DNA of 64,000 nucleotides, taken from Tunturibacter empetritectus (GTDB taxonomy: Bacteria; Acidobacteriota; Terriglobia; Terriglobales; Acidobacteriaceae). The position numbers and the translations under genes were made by a program. The notes below the pieces were generated by a model, which did not search any database, was not told where the DNA came from, and saw nothing but the letters and a program-made list of their open reading frames with translations. Shown here piece by piece: positions 49,504-59,145 of the stretch (position 1 is the stretch's first letter; the number at the start of each line of letters is the position of its first letter). Where the stretch lies: the NCBI RefSeq assembly GCF_040358985.1, contig NZ_CP132933.1, positions 1 to 64,000 of the forward strand, in the 5' to 3' direction.

Positions 49504-52137
49504 TCAGTCTTCGCGCAGCAGGATCAGGGGATTGACCGATAGAGCGCGTTGCGCGGGAATCCACGTGGCCACGAGGCCCAGCAGGGCCATTGCCACCACA
49601 ACCCCAGCCAACACGAACGGGTCGCGCGGCGTCGCCTGGTAGACGATGAACGCCAGCACGCGCGTGGCGAGTAGCCCCAGGGCCAACCCTGCGGCAGACC
49701 CGATGGCCAGTAATTTGAAGGGACGCCCCAACGCCACGTGCAGCACTTCCTTGCGCGCCGCGCCCAACGCCATGCGAATGCCCAGTTCGCGCAGCCGCTT
49801 GCTCACTGAATACGCCGCCATCCCGAAAATGCCAGTAATCGAAAGCATCGCGCCCATCATCCCCAGTACGCCCAGCGCCATGGTTGCCACTCGCGCGGGA
49901 AACAGTACCACCTCCAACATCTGGCTCAACGTCTGCGTGCTAACCGGCAGTCCCGAATCCAGCTCCCGCACCTTGAGCCTCATGGCCGTGGCAAGCTGTT
50001 GCGGATCGCGCTTCGAGCGCACCAACAGGTAAGCCGCACTCGACGGCGACTGCATGAACGGAAGAAACATCGCTGGCTGCTGATCTTCCGTGAGGGACAT
50101 GTATTTTCCATCCTCAACAACGCCCACAACCTGGACTCGTGCTCCGTCCTGAAGTCTGTAAGTTCTGCCGACCGCGGCCGTGACCGAGCCAAACATTCTG
50201 TTGGCGAAATCGCGATTGACGACCGCTACGGCGGGCGCGTTCTTGTCGTCCTGCCACGAGAAGCTCCTGCCAACCAGCAAGTTTGTGCTCGCAGCTTCGA
50301 AATATCCGGGAGACACCTCATACCGAAAAGGCATGGCAGCGGCGTTCGGAGGCCTTAGATCGGTGGTTTCTTCCTTGTACACATCTACCCGGTTGCCAGC
50401 GGTATAGACCAGGGGAGGGTAACCGTTCACGAGGCCCACCGCTTCCACTTTGGGGATCGTCCCCATCGCTTCGATCATCCGCTTCTGCATGGCGGGCACC
50501 TTGTCCAAGCTGTAACCGGCCGCAGCCAAGTCCACACCTGCCGTCATCGTGTCGCGCGGATCGAAACCGAACTTGCTGTGCAGCGAGCGCACAAGCCCTC
50601 GCACGGCCACCAGCGAAGATGTAACAAGAACCGCGCAGATCGCAATCTGAGCGACGAGAAGCACATCGCGGATTGTCAGCCTGCGCCCGGTCCTGGCGCT
50701 CGACCCCGCCTTGATGATCTCGTACGGATTGGCGCGGAGGATCTGGCGTATCGGCACGATGCCGAACAGGAATCCACTGAGCAAAGCCAATCCCAACGCA
50801 ACGACATAGAGCATTGCGTCGGGGTGAACCGGAATATGGAGCGGAACCGCGGGAATGGGCTGCCAAATACTCATGCGGCGCAATAGCAGGAAGCTGCCCA
50901 ACAGTCCCGCAGCGCCGCCGGCGAGGGAGATCAGCAGCGCTTCGGTAAATAGCCCGCGCAGGATGCGCTTGCGGGTCGAGCCAAGCGCGAGACGCAGCGC
51001 GATTTCACGGGAGCGGTCGGCAGCGCGCGCCGCGAACAGGCTGCCCAGATTGGCGCACGCTGCCAGCAGGATCAGTCCGGAAAGCAGCATCAGTCCCGTG
51101 ACAAATGCCCGCACCGCTGGACCAAAGGAAGTCAGGCCCTCCCGCGACAGCGCCGTGTCGTGGTGAACAATGTCTCTGGGATAAGTCTTTTCCAGGTATG
51201 CGTTCACGACATCCACGTCGGCCACGGCCTGAGCTGGAGTCACTCTCGGCTTCAGGTGTCCCATCGCCTCAAAAACCCCATGTTCAGTCGCGCGTGTGTT
51301 GAGGCTCGGCGCACCCATCTGTTCCTCGTTCACGAGGGGCATAAAGAAATCCGGCGCGATAAACATGATCGTTCCCTGGAACTTAGGCGGCGCCACGCCG
51401 ATGATGGTGAAAGGGTGCTTATCGAGTTGAACGGAGCGGCCCACCACTCCTGGATCGTCGTGGAACCGGTCGTGCCAATATGCGTAAGTGAGCACAATAT
51501 ACGGAGCGCTGTTGGGGCCGTGCTCATCGGATGCGTGGAACAAACGGCCAAGGTAGGGTTGAATGCGCAGCACGTCGAAGTAATTGCCTGTCGCTGCAAA
51601 GCCGTTTGCGGCAATCGGATCTTTGCCAGTATCGAATCCCACTCCCAGGACCATGTTGAAAGCGGACAGGTCCTCGAAGCTGTGGTTGCGATTGCGCAGG
51701 TCGATGTAGTTGGGATACGACTGCCACGTGGGATTGTCCCCATAGTGAGTTCCGTAGAGGCTCTCCACCTGCAGCACATTCAGTGGCCGCAGAACCAGAC
51801 CATCCATGATGCCGAACACAACGGCGTTTGCCCCAATTGCCAACGCCAGCGTCAAAACAGCGGCGATGGTGAAACCGGGAGATTTGCGCAACTGGCGCAG
51901 GGCAAAGCGGACATCGGCGACGATCGACTCCAGCGTGGGCCATTGCCACACTTCGCGGCTCCGTTCCTCCACGACTGTTCGATTACCGAAGGCAAGGTGC
52001 GCTGCTTGTTTCGCTTCCTTCGGGCTCATGCCTTCGAGCATCAGTTGCTCGGTGCGCTCTTCCATGTGCAGGCGGATTTCTTCGGAGAGATCGTTGTAAA
52101 TTTTGCGGCGGCGGAAGATCTGCGGAATCCAGTTCAT
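49504..52137 (-). CDS. ADOP-family ABC transporter permease (MacB/FtsX-like)
   Basis: The 877-residue protein has the Acidobacterial duplicated-orphan-permease layout: a short cytoplasmic N-terminal domain (NDLSEEIRLHMEERTEQLMLEGMSPKEAKQAA; HLAFGNR), the first membrane helix after DVRFALRQLRKSPGFT, a MacB-type periplasmic domain, and three helices around residues 335-465, then a second half of the same type ending with PAQRALSVNPLILLRED. The motif SPGFTIAAVLTLALAIGANA is nearly diagnostic. No ATPase gene is adjacent, as usual for ADOP genes. The PadR gene ends 25 bases upstream in the same direction. Substrate unknown. Confidence 0.92.
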   Translation of the reverse strand: MNWIPQIFRRRKIYNDLSEEIRLHMEERTEQLMLEGMSPKEAKQAAHLAFGNRTVVEERSREVWQWPTLESIVADVRFALRQLRKSPGFTIAAVLTLALAIGANAVVFGIMDGLVLRPLNVLQVESLYGTHYGDNPTWQSYPNYIDLRNRNHSFEDLSAFNMVLGVGFDTGKDPIAANGFAATGNYFDVLRIQPYLGRLFHASDEHGPNSAPYIVLTYAYWHDRFHDDPGVVGRSVQLDKHPFTIIGVAPPKFQGTIMFIAPDFFMPLVNEEQMGAPSLNTRATEHGVFEAMGHLKPRVTPAQAVADVDVVNAYLEKTYPRDIVHHDTALSREGLTSFGPAVRAFVTGLMLLSGLILLAACANLGSLFAARAADRSREIALRLALGSTRKRILRGLFTEALLISLAGGAAGLLGSFLLLRRMSIWQPIPAVPLHIPVHPDAMLYVVALGLALLSGFLFGIVPIRQILRANPYEIIKAGSSARTGRRLTIRDVLLVAQIAICAVLVTSSLVAVRGLVRSLHSKFGFDPRDTMTAGVDLAAAGYSLDKVPAMQKRMIEAMGTIPKVEAVGLVNGYPPLVYTAGNRVDVYKEETTDLRPPNAAAMPFRYEVSPGYFEAASTNLLVGRSFSWQDDKNAPAVAVVNRDFANRMFGSVTAAVGRTYRLQDGARVQVVGVVEDGKYMSLTEDQQPAMFLPFMQSPSSAAYLLVRSKRDPQQLATAMRLKVRELDSGLPVSTQTLSQMLEVVLFPARVATMALGVLGMMGAMLSITGIFGMAAYSVSKRLRELGIRMALGAARKEVLHVALGRPFKLLAIGSAAGLALGLLATRVLAFIVYQATPRDPFVLAGVVVAMALLGLVATWIPAQRALSVNPLILLRED

Positions 52138-52162
52138 TGGAAGCCTCTTTCAGATGGCCCCT

Positions 52163-52513
52163 TCAGCTTGTGGTGGCCTTGCCCGGGTTGAGAACCAGCG
52201 AGATGCCTTCAAACATGCGCTCAAAGCTAGATATCTGCTGTTCCAAGCGGCTCAGACCAGCATCAGTGATTCGATAGGTTCGGACGCGGCGATTGGTCGA
52301 CGAGAGGCCCCACTCCGCCTTGACCAGCTTTACTTTCAGCAATCGCTGAAGCGCCGGATAGAGCGAGCCCTCTTCTACCTGAAGCAGGTTGTTGGATCGC
52401 TGCTGGATATGCTGGACCAGCGCGTATCCATGGGCCGGCTGGCGGCGAAGCGACTCAAGGATCATCATCTCGAGCGCGCCGGGAAACAAATCGCGTGCAT
52501 TGCTTTCTGTCAT
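52163..52513 (-). CDS. PadR-family transcriptional repressor
   Basis: The 116-residue protein is a PadR winged helix: GALEMMILESLRRQPAHGYALVQHIQQRSNNLLQVEEGSLYPALQRLLKVKLVKAEWG in outline, then the YRITDAGLSRLEQQ dimerisation helix. PadR genes immediately upstream of ADOP permeases are a standard pair in Acidobacteria and control the permease. Its ATG is divergent from the AraC gene (52840), leaving a 326-base intergenic region with a dispersed motif copy. Confidence 0.9.
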   Translation of the reverse strand: MTESNARDLFPGALEMMILESLRRQPAHGYALVQHIQQRSNNLLQVEEGSLYPALQRLLKVKLVKAEWGLSSTNRRVRTYRITDAGLSRLEQQISSFERMFEGISLVLNPGKATTS

Positions 52514-52635
52514 AGGCTTGTTCGCTACATGCCTAGACTAAACAAGTATTGAAGGATTGTCAAGACGGAATTCGATCGCCCTCTTCCGGGAACCACTCAC
52601 TGGGTGAATTGTTGCTTACAGGACAAGGCACTCAT

Positions 52636-52653
52636 TGAGTGGCCCAGCGATTT
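52636..52653 (+). repeat. Dispersed intergenic motif, copy 2
   Basis: TGAGTGGCCCAGCGATTT, 15 of 18 bases as in copy 1, in the PadR-AraC divergent region. Confidence 0.45.
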
Positions 52654-52839
52654 GGCGCGAACCGAGAATCACTTCCGGCGGCGACATGCCCTGCGGTTCT
52701 CTTCTGTATTGCAGAGATCTGCCCCGTTCCATCCATGGTGTTGGCGTGGTGCTCCGAGGGTTGGCATCAAACCTCCCGAGATGGGTCTTATCGACTACAA
52801 TCAACGCCACATGGTCAAAAGCCAAGTGTCGCCTGCATC

Positions 52840-53643
52840 ATGATCTTTTTCGAGCAAGCTCCAACTCCGCTCTTGCGCCCTTGGGTAAAGTCGCTGTGGT
52901 ATTGCAACGCACAAAGGATGCCCTGTCGACGAGAGCGAGTTTTGCCTAACGGGTGTGCGCAAATTGTAATCAGCCTATCGAGTCATGATCTCAATTACGG
53001 CGAGATTGATGGAAGCGCGAGTGAGAAGCACTCTCGAGCAGTCGTGATGGGAGTACGTGATCAATTTCAGATTATCGATACGGCTGGTGTCGAGGAACTG
53101 GCAGGAATAGTGATCCGCCCGGGAGGGTTTACCGGACTGTTCAATGAGCGCGCGGACTTGCTCTTTCGCCAATCAGCCGCGCTAGAGGACGTTTGGCGTG
53201 GCACACAAGTCGCCGCTGATGTGTCAAATTTGCAAACCCCGATTCAGAAACTACGGCATCTGGACGAAGAGTTAAGCCGTCTGGTTCAAGCTAGATCGCA
53301 CCGGTCTGAGATCGCGAATTATGCCGTGCACCTATTTCGGAATAAGGGCCTGAGCGTTTCCAAATGCGCTCATTCGATCGGCATAAGCGAACGTTGGCTG
53401 TCTCAAATATTTCGCGAAGAGGTTGGGATTGCCCCCCGGTTGTGGTGCCGCATTCAACGATTTCAAGATATTACTCGCTCCCTGCGCGACGGAACCAAGG
53501 TCCCTTTGGCGGACCTAGCCTCAAGTTGTGGGTACTACGACCAGTCACACTTTGCGAACGATTTTCGAGCCTTTGCGGGTCTCGATGCGACAGCTTATGC
53601 GGCGCAGACAGGTCGCTGTCAGAACCATATCTCGGAGAGCTGA
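52840..53643 (+). CDS. AraC-family transcriptional regulator
   Basis: The 267-residue protein has an N-terminal sensory part without recognised motif and a C-terminal double HTH: LSVSKCAHSIGISERWLSQIFREEVGIAPRLWCRIQRFQ and VPLADLASSCGYYDQSHFANDFRAFAGLDATAY in outline. The second matches the usual (A/G)-x-GF-x(D/S)QSHF pattern. I start at the ATG at 52840 where AraC-like similarity begins; upstream open sequence is not protein-like. It is divergent from PadR. Possible targets are the downstream DUF4386 or SDR genes. Confidence 0.88.
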   Translation: MIFFEQAPTPLLRPWVKSLWYCNAQRMPCRRERVLPNGCAQIVISLSSHDLNYGEIDGSASEKHSRAVVMGVRDQFQIIDTAGVEELAGIVIRPGGFTGLFNERADLLFRQSAALEDVWRGTQVAADVSNLQTPIQKLRHLDEELSRLVQARSHRSEIANYAVHLFRNKGLSVSKCAHSIGISERWLSQIFREEVGIAPRLWCRIQRFQDITRSLRDGTKVPLADLASSCGYYDQSHFANDFRAFAGLDATAYAAQTGRCQNHISES

Positions 53644-53851
53644 GTTCCGATTTGTCCAAGACATCGAAGCGTTTGCCATGCAGAATTGCCGCTAGGGACA
53701 TTGCGGCGCGCCGCCTGTAGATCCGACTTTGTTCAGTGCTTCACGATTCAAGGCTGAACGAGAATGGCTCTCGCTGTCGCGTGCGATCTGACGGATCGCG
53801 GGTAAACCAGATATTGCACCCCGCAGCTCAACCGCGAATCGAGAGGAACGT

Positions 53852-54598
53852 ATGAACCGAGAGATTGCCGCGAACGATGTGACCGCACAATATTCCCCGC
53901 TTCTCCAGGCCAGAATCGGCGGTTTCCTTTATCTTCTGATTATCCTTGGGGGCTTGTTTGCCCCATTTGCTGTTGCCCCGTCCGGAATGATGCTTGGAGA
54001 GCCATCGCTCCAGACTTTGGCCAAGATTCAGCACTCCATCCTCTCATATGAATTTGGAGGTGTCGCACAGTTAGTCGTATATGCATGCGACGTTAGTCTG
54101 GCGCTGGTCTTCTACGAGTTGCTCAAGCCCGTCAGCAAGAAGATAGCCCTACTTGCCGCGTATTTCAGGCTTACCTTTGCAGCCATAGCGAGTGCAAATA
54201 TAATCAATCACTTTGTAGTGTCGATCATCCTGGGCGGCTCGCACTCTCTTGACGAATTCAGCCCCGGCCAATTGCAAGCTCTCGCGATCACCTTGCTGAA
54301 GATGCGCACTCTCGGCTTTGATATCGCGCTGTTCTTTTTCGGCCTCCATTGCGCAATTGTCGGGTACCTACTTTACCGATCTACCTACTTCCCCCGAATT
54401 CTGGGGATAGCACTGGCGATCGGTGGGCTGGGTTACGTCGCCAACATTTTCGTCAGGGTCATTCCAATCCTCGCCGAGCTTCATCTGTTTCCCTACATTA
54501 TGTTTCCTGCGGGAATCGCGGAAATGGCTTTGACCCTTTGGCTGCTGGTCCGAGGACTAAACGTCGTCAGATGGAGTGAGCGGACGAACGCACTGTGA
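53852..54598 (+). CDS. DUF4386 membrane protein
   Basis: The 248-residue protein has six or seven predicted membrane helices beginning with RIGGFLYLLIILGGLFAPF, a pattern I recognise from DUF4386 proteins, with YFRLTFAAIASANIINHF later. Function is not known. Gene order in other bacteria often places DUF4386 beside AraC-type regulators and dehydrogenases, as here. A GAGGAA ribosome site lies nine bases before the ATG. Confidence 0.8.
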   Translation: MNREIAANDVTAQYSPLLQARIGGFLYLLIILGGLFAPFAVAPSGMMLGEPSLQTLAKIQHSILSYEFGGVAQLVVYACDVSLALVFYELLKPVSKKIALLAAYFRLTFAAIASANIINHFVVSIILGGSHSLDEFSPGQLQALAITLLKMRTLGFDIALFFFGLHCAIVGYLLYRSTYFPRILGIALAIGGLGYVANIFVRVIPILAELHLFPYIMFPAGIAEMALTLWLLVRGLNVVRWSERTNAL

Positions 54599-54695
54599 TT
54601 CCAAATAGGTTAGGAATTCATAGCGACGACCCTCCGGAAGTAATACTCAATTGACGCATTCAGGGCTAGTCACTCATCCACTCGAAACAGGTCGT

Positions 54696-54713
54696 CAAGT
54701 GACTCGACGATTC
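54696..54713 (+). repeat. Dispersed intergenic motif, copy 3 (divergent)
   Basis: CAAGTGACTCGACGATTC between the DUF4386 and SDR genes. It matches copy 1 at 14 of 18 positions. Confidence 0.35.
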
Positions 54714-54818
54714 GCCATCTGCATTCCGAGCACGAAAACTGCGCAGGTGCACCGGTCGTAGTCGAATCTTTCCGCGCGTCACAGAATCTAACAACCCGAG
54801 CGGCAAGGGAGATAATGC

Positions 54819-55550
54819 ATGGCAAAGGTTGTTCTGGTAACGGGCGCTAACAAGGGCATTGGGTTTGAGGTTTCGCGGGCGCTTGGCAAAGCCGGCTTTA
54901 TTGTGTTGTTAGGCGCACGCGACGCCGTCCGTGGCGAAGAGGCAGCGGCAAAGCTGCGAGCCGAAGCGCTGGACGTTCGATTCGTGCATGCCGATCTGGA
55001 GCGTGCACACGAAACCGCGACTGCGCTCGCCGAGAAGATTGCGAAGGAGTTTGGCCACCTGGATGTGCTGGTCAACAACGCTGGCGTTGCCGACATGACC
55101 GGGGCCGATGCGCCTGCCAGTACGGCCTCGATCGACGCGATCAAGGGCATTTTCAACACGAACTTCTTCGGCACGGTGCAGTTCACGCAGCCGTTGCTGC
55201 CACTACTGAAGGCAGCGCCCGCAGCACGCATCGTGAACGTCTCCAGCGGTCTGGGTTCTCTCGAGATCAACACCAACTCAGATTCGCCGTTCTACGGTGT
55301 GAAGCCGCTCGGTTATAACGCCTCAAAGGCAGCGCTTAACATGTTCACCGTGAACCTGGCGTGGGAACTACGGGACACGAAGGCGAAGGTCAACTCGGTT
55401 TGCCCCGGCTACGTCGCCACGGACCTGAACAACCACAGCGGTCCGGGGACGGCAGCCGACGGTGCCATCGCGATAGTGAACTACGCGCAGATCGGCGAAG
55501 AGGGCCCGACCGCGGGTTTCTTCCACAAGGACGGCGCTTACGATTGGTAG
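54819..55550 (+). CDS. SDR-family NAD(P)-dependent oxidoreductase
   Basis: The 243-residue protein has the classical SDR signatures: TGANKGIGFEV (cofactor-binding TGxxxGIG), LDVLVNNAGVAD (NNAG), VNVSSGLGSL (catalytic Ser region) and YNASKAALNMF (catalytic Y-x3-K). It resembles carbonyl-reductase-like SDRs. The substrate cannot be predicted. A GGGAGA site precedes the ATG. It follows DUF4386 by 220 bases. Confidence 0.92.
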   Translation: MAKVVLVTGANKGIGFEVSRALGKAGFIVLLGARDAVRGEEAAAKLRAEALDVRFVHADLERAHETATALAEKIAKEFGHLDVLVNNAGVADMTGADAPASTASIDAIKGIFNTNFFGTVQFTQPLLPLLKAAPAARIVNVSSGLGSLEINTNSDSPFYGVKPLGYNASKAALNMFTVNLAWELRDTKAKVNSVCPGYVATDLNNHSGPGTAADGAIAIVNYAQIGEEGPTAGFFHKDGAYDW

Positions 55551-55599
55551 TTTGCGATTGTTTCCGAAACAACGAATGGGCATCGTGAGCGGTTGTCAT

Positions 55600-55617
55600 T
55601 GAGTGCATCGGCGATTT
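55600..55617 (+). repeat. Dispersed intergenic motif, copy 4
   Basis: TGAGTGCATCGGCGATTT downstream of the SDR gene, with 16 of 18 bases as in copy 1. Confidence 0.45.
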
Positions 55618-55729
55618 ACCACCAAGCGACATGGACTCGACAAATCATAACTCTCCGAAGTTCACCGAATGTGTCTCGCGGGAGCTTGCCTCTTCCCAGA
55701 GAGGTCAACCATGGGATTTTCGACTGGTG

Positions 55730-56101
55730 TCACTTGGCCGAGGTTTTCCGAACGGGTGCATTGACCCGAACGAGGAAACGATCACCCCATTTCTGCATCG
55801 CTTGAATCAGTTCACGAAGCGATTCCCCGGCAGGTGACAGCGAGTACTCCACCTTCGGTGGAACGACTGGATAGACCTCACGGACTATTACCTCATCGCG
55901 CTCCAGTTCTCGAAGCTGGGCGGTGAGGATGCGGGGGCTCAGGTTCGGCTTCAGCTTCTGAAGCTGATTGAAGCGCAGCGTCCCATGTTGCATAAGGTGG
56001 TGGAGAATGAGCCCCTTCCACTTTCCCCCGACCACTTCTAAACAGGCCTCGACGCCGCAGCCGGTTTCCAGTTCGTATTCTTTGAAACGACGCTTCGTCA
56101 C
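55730..56101 (-). CDS. HxlR-family transcriptional regulator
   Basis: The 123-residue winged-helix protein has the HxlR pattern: CGVEACLEVVGGKWKGLILHHLMQHGTLRFNQLQKLKPNLSPRILTAQLRELERDEVIVREVYPVVPPKVEYSLSPAG in outline, with the redox-capable N-terminal cysteines (CGVEAC). It is divergent from the quinone reductase gene (56233) with 131 bases between, the classic arrangement in which HxlR/YodB-type repressors sense quinones or electrophiles through cysteines and control the reductase. Confidence 0.92.
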   Translation of the reverse strand: MTKRRFKEYELETGCGVEACLEVVGGKWKGLILHHLMQHGTLRFNQLQKLKPNLSPRILTAQLRELERDEVIVREVYPVVPPKVEYSLSPAGESLRELIQAMQKWGDRFLVRVNAPVRKTSAK

Positions 56102-56232
56102 CGGCTGCTCCTCACTACACTATCTTTTTTGATAGTACATCACATATTTGTAAGTACCATTATTTCTGCATCTTAGAAGCCTCAGTCTTCATCTCTTTAG
56201 GGAGTCAGGATGTACCACCCAGAGGAAGCCAA

Positions 56233-57021
56233 ATGCAGAAGACTGTTTTGCTGATCCATGCTCACCCAGAGCCTACGTCCCTAACACGCACGCTCGTGGA
56301 AGCCGCCAAGACAAGCTTGCTTGCGTCTGGACATCGCGTTCTCGAAAGCGATCTATACGCGATGAACTGGAAAGCGGTCTTCGATGCGGCTGACTTTCCT
56401 CAGCGAGTGAACGAGGACCGACTGTGCTTCGTCAGCGAATCCGGGAACGCATATGCGAAGCGCGCGCAAACTCAGGACGTGGAGGACGAACAGGCCAAGC
56501 TGCGCCAGGCAGACGCTATCGTCTTTCAATTTCCGATATGGTGGTTCAGCTTTCCGGCGATCCTGAAAGGCTGGGTTGACCGCGTCTTTGCGTACGGGTT
56601 GGCCTACGGATACAAGGATGCTGGGAATCAACACCGCTATGGAGAAGGCGGCTTTGCGGGCAAACGGGCACTGCTCTCCGTCACAGTTGGTGGTCCTTTT
56701 GAGGATTATGGTGCGCGCGGTATCAACGGTTCGCTAGAGCAGATCCTCTTTCCCATCACTCACGGAACCTTGTTCTTCTCCGGCATGGAAGTGCTGCCCA
56801 CATTTGCCGTCTATGGCACCGGTCGTCTTAGCGAAGCAGAGACCGGGCTCGCTATAGAGGGACTGAACAATCGGCTCGATGGATTGTTCACCGATGCACC
56901 GATACCGTTTCGTGCCCAAAACAGCGGGGATTACCAGGATAAACATCAGCTTGCGGCGGAGATAGCTCCCGGACGAACCGGTATTGTTGCCCATCACGCA
57001 GAACCTGATCTCTTTGTTTGA
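56233..57021 (+). CDS. NAD(P)H dehydrogenase (quinone), flavodoxin-fold (MdaB/NQO type)
   Basis: The 262-residue protein has the flavodoxin_2 start (VLLIHAHPEPTSLTRTLVEAAK), the active-site region DAIVFQFPIWWFSFPAILKGWVDRVFAYGLAYGY in outline, and later GKRALLSVTVGGPFEDYG. Such enzymes reduce quinones by two electrons with FAD. It is divergent from HxlR, its likely repressor. A GAGGAAG site precedes the ATG. The C-terminal 40 residues are slightly longer than in MdaB. Confidence 0.92.
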   Translation: MQKTVLLIHAHPEPTSLTRTLVEAAKTSLLASGHRVLESDLYAMNWKAVFDAADFPQRVNEDRLCFVSESGNAYAKRAQTQDVEDEQAKLRQADAIVFQFPIWWFSFPAILKGWVDRVFAYGLAYGYKDAGNQHRYGEGGFAGKRALLSVTVGGPFEDYGARGINGSLEQILFPITHGTLFFSGMEVLPTFAVYGTGRLSEAETGLAIEGLNNRLDGLFTDAPIPFRAQNSGDYQDKHQLAAEIAPGRTGIVAHHAEPDLFV

Positions 57022-57208
57022 GGTTCACACTGCATCTGAATCGGTCATCTTGTTTACTTGAGGCGCAGAGCAGAGCTAACGGGATCACGTGTCGGTCCCA
57101 CCTCGATAGGTAAGTGAGGCCTTATTGTTTTTACGAAGCACGGGCGATGGTGGAAACTCAAATGGCGAGAGCAGGCCGAGTCACTCAACCACTATTACAA
57201 AGCATCGA

Positions 57209-57226
57209 TGAGCGTTTTGGCGATTC
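57209..57226 (+). repeat. Dispersed intergenic motif, copy 5 (weak)
   Basis: TGAGCGTTTTGGCGATTC, 13-14 of 18 positions agree, between the quinone reductase gene and the M61 gene ends. Confidence 0.3.
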
Positions 57227-57230
57227 ATCA

Positions 57231-59117
57231 CTACCTGCTCATCGGTTGCAGAATTTCAGCGATCCGATCCGGGGTATTCGGAATACGCTCTAGCACGGGA
57301 TGCCTTTGCCCACCGTGATAGTCAAGACGCAGGTCCGAGATTACGCCAGTATTGTCAACCTTGAAGTCGATGGGCGTCGTCGTTGTTTTCGCGGCATCGA
57401 TTGCCTGCTGCAGAGTTGCGCGCGCGAATGGTTGGCCGTTCACCGCAAGTATTTTCATCCCAGGGCCGAAACCTGCCTGATACGCGATTTCGCCCATCAA
57501 GACATCCGAGATCACGCCGTCCGCTCCGATGCTCATGGCAAGGGAATACCGAAAGTCATCGTCAGCGCCTTCTTTGTAGACAAGCTTGTAGCCGGCTCCT
57601 GCGATGCCTTGAAGCGGAGCTTTGGACAGGGCATGAAGGCGTTCGCTGAGGAAGCCTGCCCAGTCGTTCGGAACTACCTGATTCAAGCAAGCTACGATGT
57701 CGTGGAATGAGTACGGGACGACGTTGGGGCCGGTATCTCCACCGAGACCATAGAAGAGAGCCGCAAAGTCGTTAAGTGACTTCTTCCCGTTCGACTTGTT
57801 GCGGAGAGTCACATCGACATCGAGCCATATCAAATTCCCTTCGCTATAGAAATCGAAGCCGCCCAGACGCCAGTTGTCGTAACTGGAATCCTCACTGCTC
57901 CAGAGCTGGTAGGCCATCGTGTCAACGTCGTCAAGATCCCTCCACCGCATACCTGGACGACGATCGTAGTAGGCAGCTCTCGATGCCAGAGCATCCAAAT
58001 ATTCTTCCTTGCTCGCGCTGCCTGTTCTTACGGTCATCACGTTGGAAAGATAATCCGTCAGCCCCTCGTATACCCACATTCCGCTCGTAATCACAGGAGT
58101 TTGAAAGTTGGGTGTGGCGAGTCCTTCGGGGCGCCGATATTTGCCATTCCAGCTATGGAGAAAATCGTGGATCGTGTAATTCGCGAAAAGCTTCTGTCTT
58201 TTCTCGTTACGGAAAAAATTGGCCCGACGACGATTGTCCAGGGATTGCAGGTGATCGATCGCAGCACCCGAGATGTTGTTCGAAAGCGTTATGAGAAAGC
58301 GATATTCGTCATAGTGATGGCTACGAAATAGTAGCCCGGTCTGGCGAATCGTCTGGCTCAATTCATCAATTCGCGCTTGAGGGACTTCGAGATCTTCCGG
58401 GTGATCCGCTACTATGTCGAGGTAGTGCTTGGGTGAAACTTCGGGGGCAAGTGCGATTTCTCGGAAGTAGCGTCCCGCAATCATCGGGGAATCTACCAGT
58501 TGTTCGAGCGATACGGGCTGAAAGTTTACGACCGAACTAGTCGGCTCCATTGCGCTCGCCAGAGTCTTAAGCGAGGTGGCCGTATGCCAACCGTTTGGCA
58601 AGACGACTGTCGGCGTGACGGTGAAATTGGTGACTTGCGTATCGCGTCCGCTGTAGGGGTAAAGGACGACAGTGTTCCAGTCCAACACCGCGAGGTTTGC
58701 ATCTGAAGATGCGAGGGTGCCCCCACCCTTGTCCGATGTAATGAAGTCGAATCTGACTTCGATGGAGCGGACTCCATTCGGTATGGTCACATGGTAGAGA
58801 TATAGGTCGAGGGGATCACGCTTCCAGGAGAGAGCCTCGCCCGCAGCTCCACTGCCATCAAAGGTTCTAATGAATAGGCCGACCTGCTGCGTGAGGGGAG
58901 CGGGCTCATGCTCGTTGCGTATCCATTCTGGAAAAGCGAGAGTCAATGGACCGTTTTGTACGGGAACAATTTCGGTCGCATGAAGCAACTTCCGAGGAGC
59001 GTCGCGCAGGTCCACAGAAAGACTTAGCGGCAATTGGGCCCACGACTGGCAGGCGATCACCACGAGCAATGATAGAAACAACGACCTAAGACGCACAAGA
59101 AACATGAAACTCCTCAC
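57231..59117 (-). CDS. M61-type peptidase with PDZ domain, altered zinc motif
   Basis: The 628-residue protein has a signal peptide (residues 1-27, ending SWA), an N-terminal beta domain, the M61 catalytic-like domain (FLHSWNGKYRRPEGLATPNFQTP, WVYEGLTDYLSNVMTVR) and a C-terminal PDZ domain (IAYQAGFGPGMKILAVNGQPF). In M61 enzymes the zinc motif is HExxH; here it reads HDFLH (about residue 318), so the glutamate is aspartate. The rest, including the downstream E of YEGL, is intact. It may still be active, weakened, or a binding protein. It is convergent with the quinone reductase gene. Confidence 0.88.
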   Translation of the reverse strand: MRSFMFLVRLRSLFLSLLVVIACQSWAQLPLSLSVDLRDAPRKLLHATEIVPVQNGPLTLAFPEWIRNEHEPAPLTQQVGLFIRTFDGSGAAGEALSWKRDPLDLYLYHVTIPNGVRSIEVRFDFITSDKGGGTLASSDANLAVLDWNTVVLYPYSGRDTQVTNFTVTPTVVLPNGWHTATSLKTLASAMEPTSSVVNFQPVSLEQLVDSPMIAGRYFREIALAPEVSPKHYLDIVADHPEDLEVPQARIDELSQTIRQTGLLFRSHHYDEYRFLITLSNNISGAAIDHLQSLDNRRRANFFRNEKRQKLFANYTIHDFLHSWNGKYRRPEGLATPNFQTPVITSGMWVYEGLTDYLSNVMTVRTGSASKEEYLDALASRAAYYDRRPGMRWRDLDDVDTMAYQLWSSEDSSYDNWRLGGFDFYSEGNLIWLDVDVTLRNKSNGKKSLNDFAALFYGLGGDTGPNVVPYSFHDIVACLNQVVPNDWAGFLSERLHALSKAPLQGIAGAGYKLVYKEGADDDFRYSLAMSIGADGVISDVLMGEIAYQAGFGPGMKILAVNGQPFARATLQQAIDAAKTTTTPIDFKVDNTGVISDLRLDYHGGQRHPVLERIPNTPDRIAEILQPMSR

Positions 59118-59145
59118 GAGTGAATTGGTCTGCTGACAACATCGG

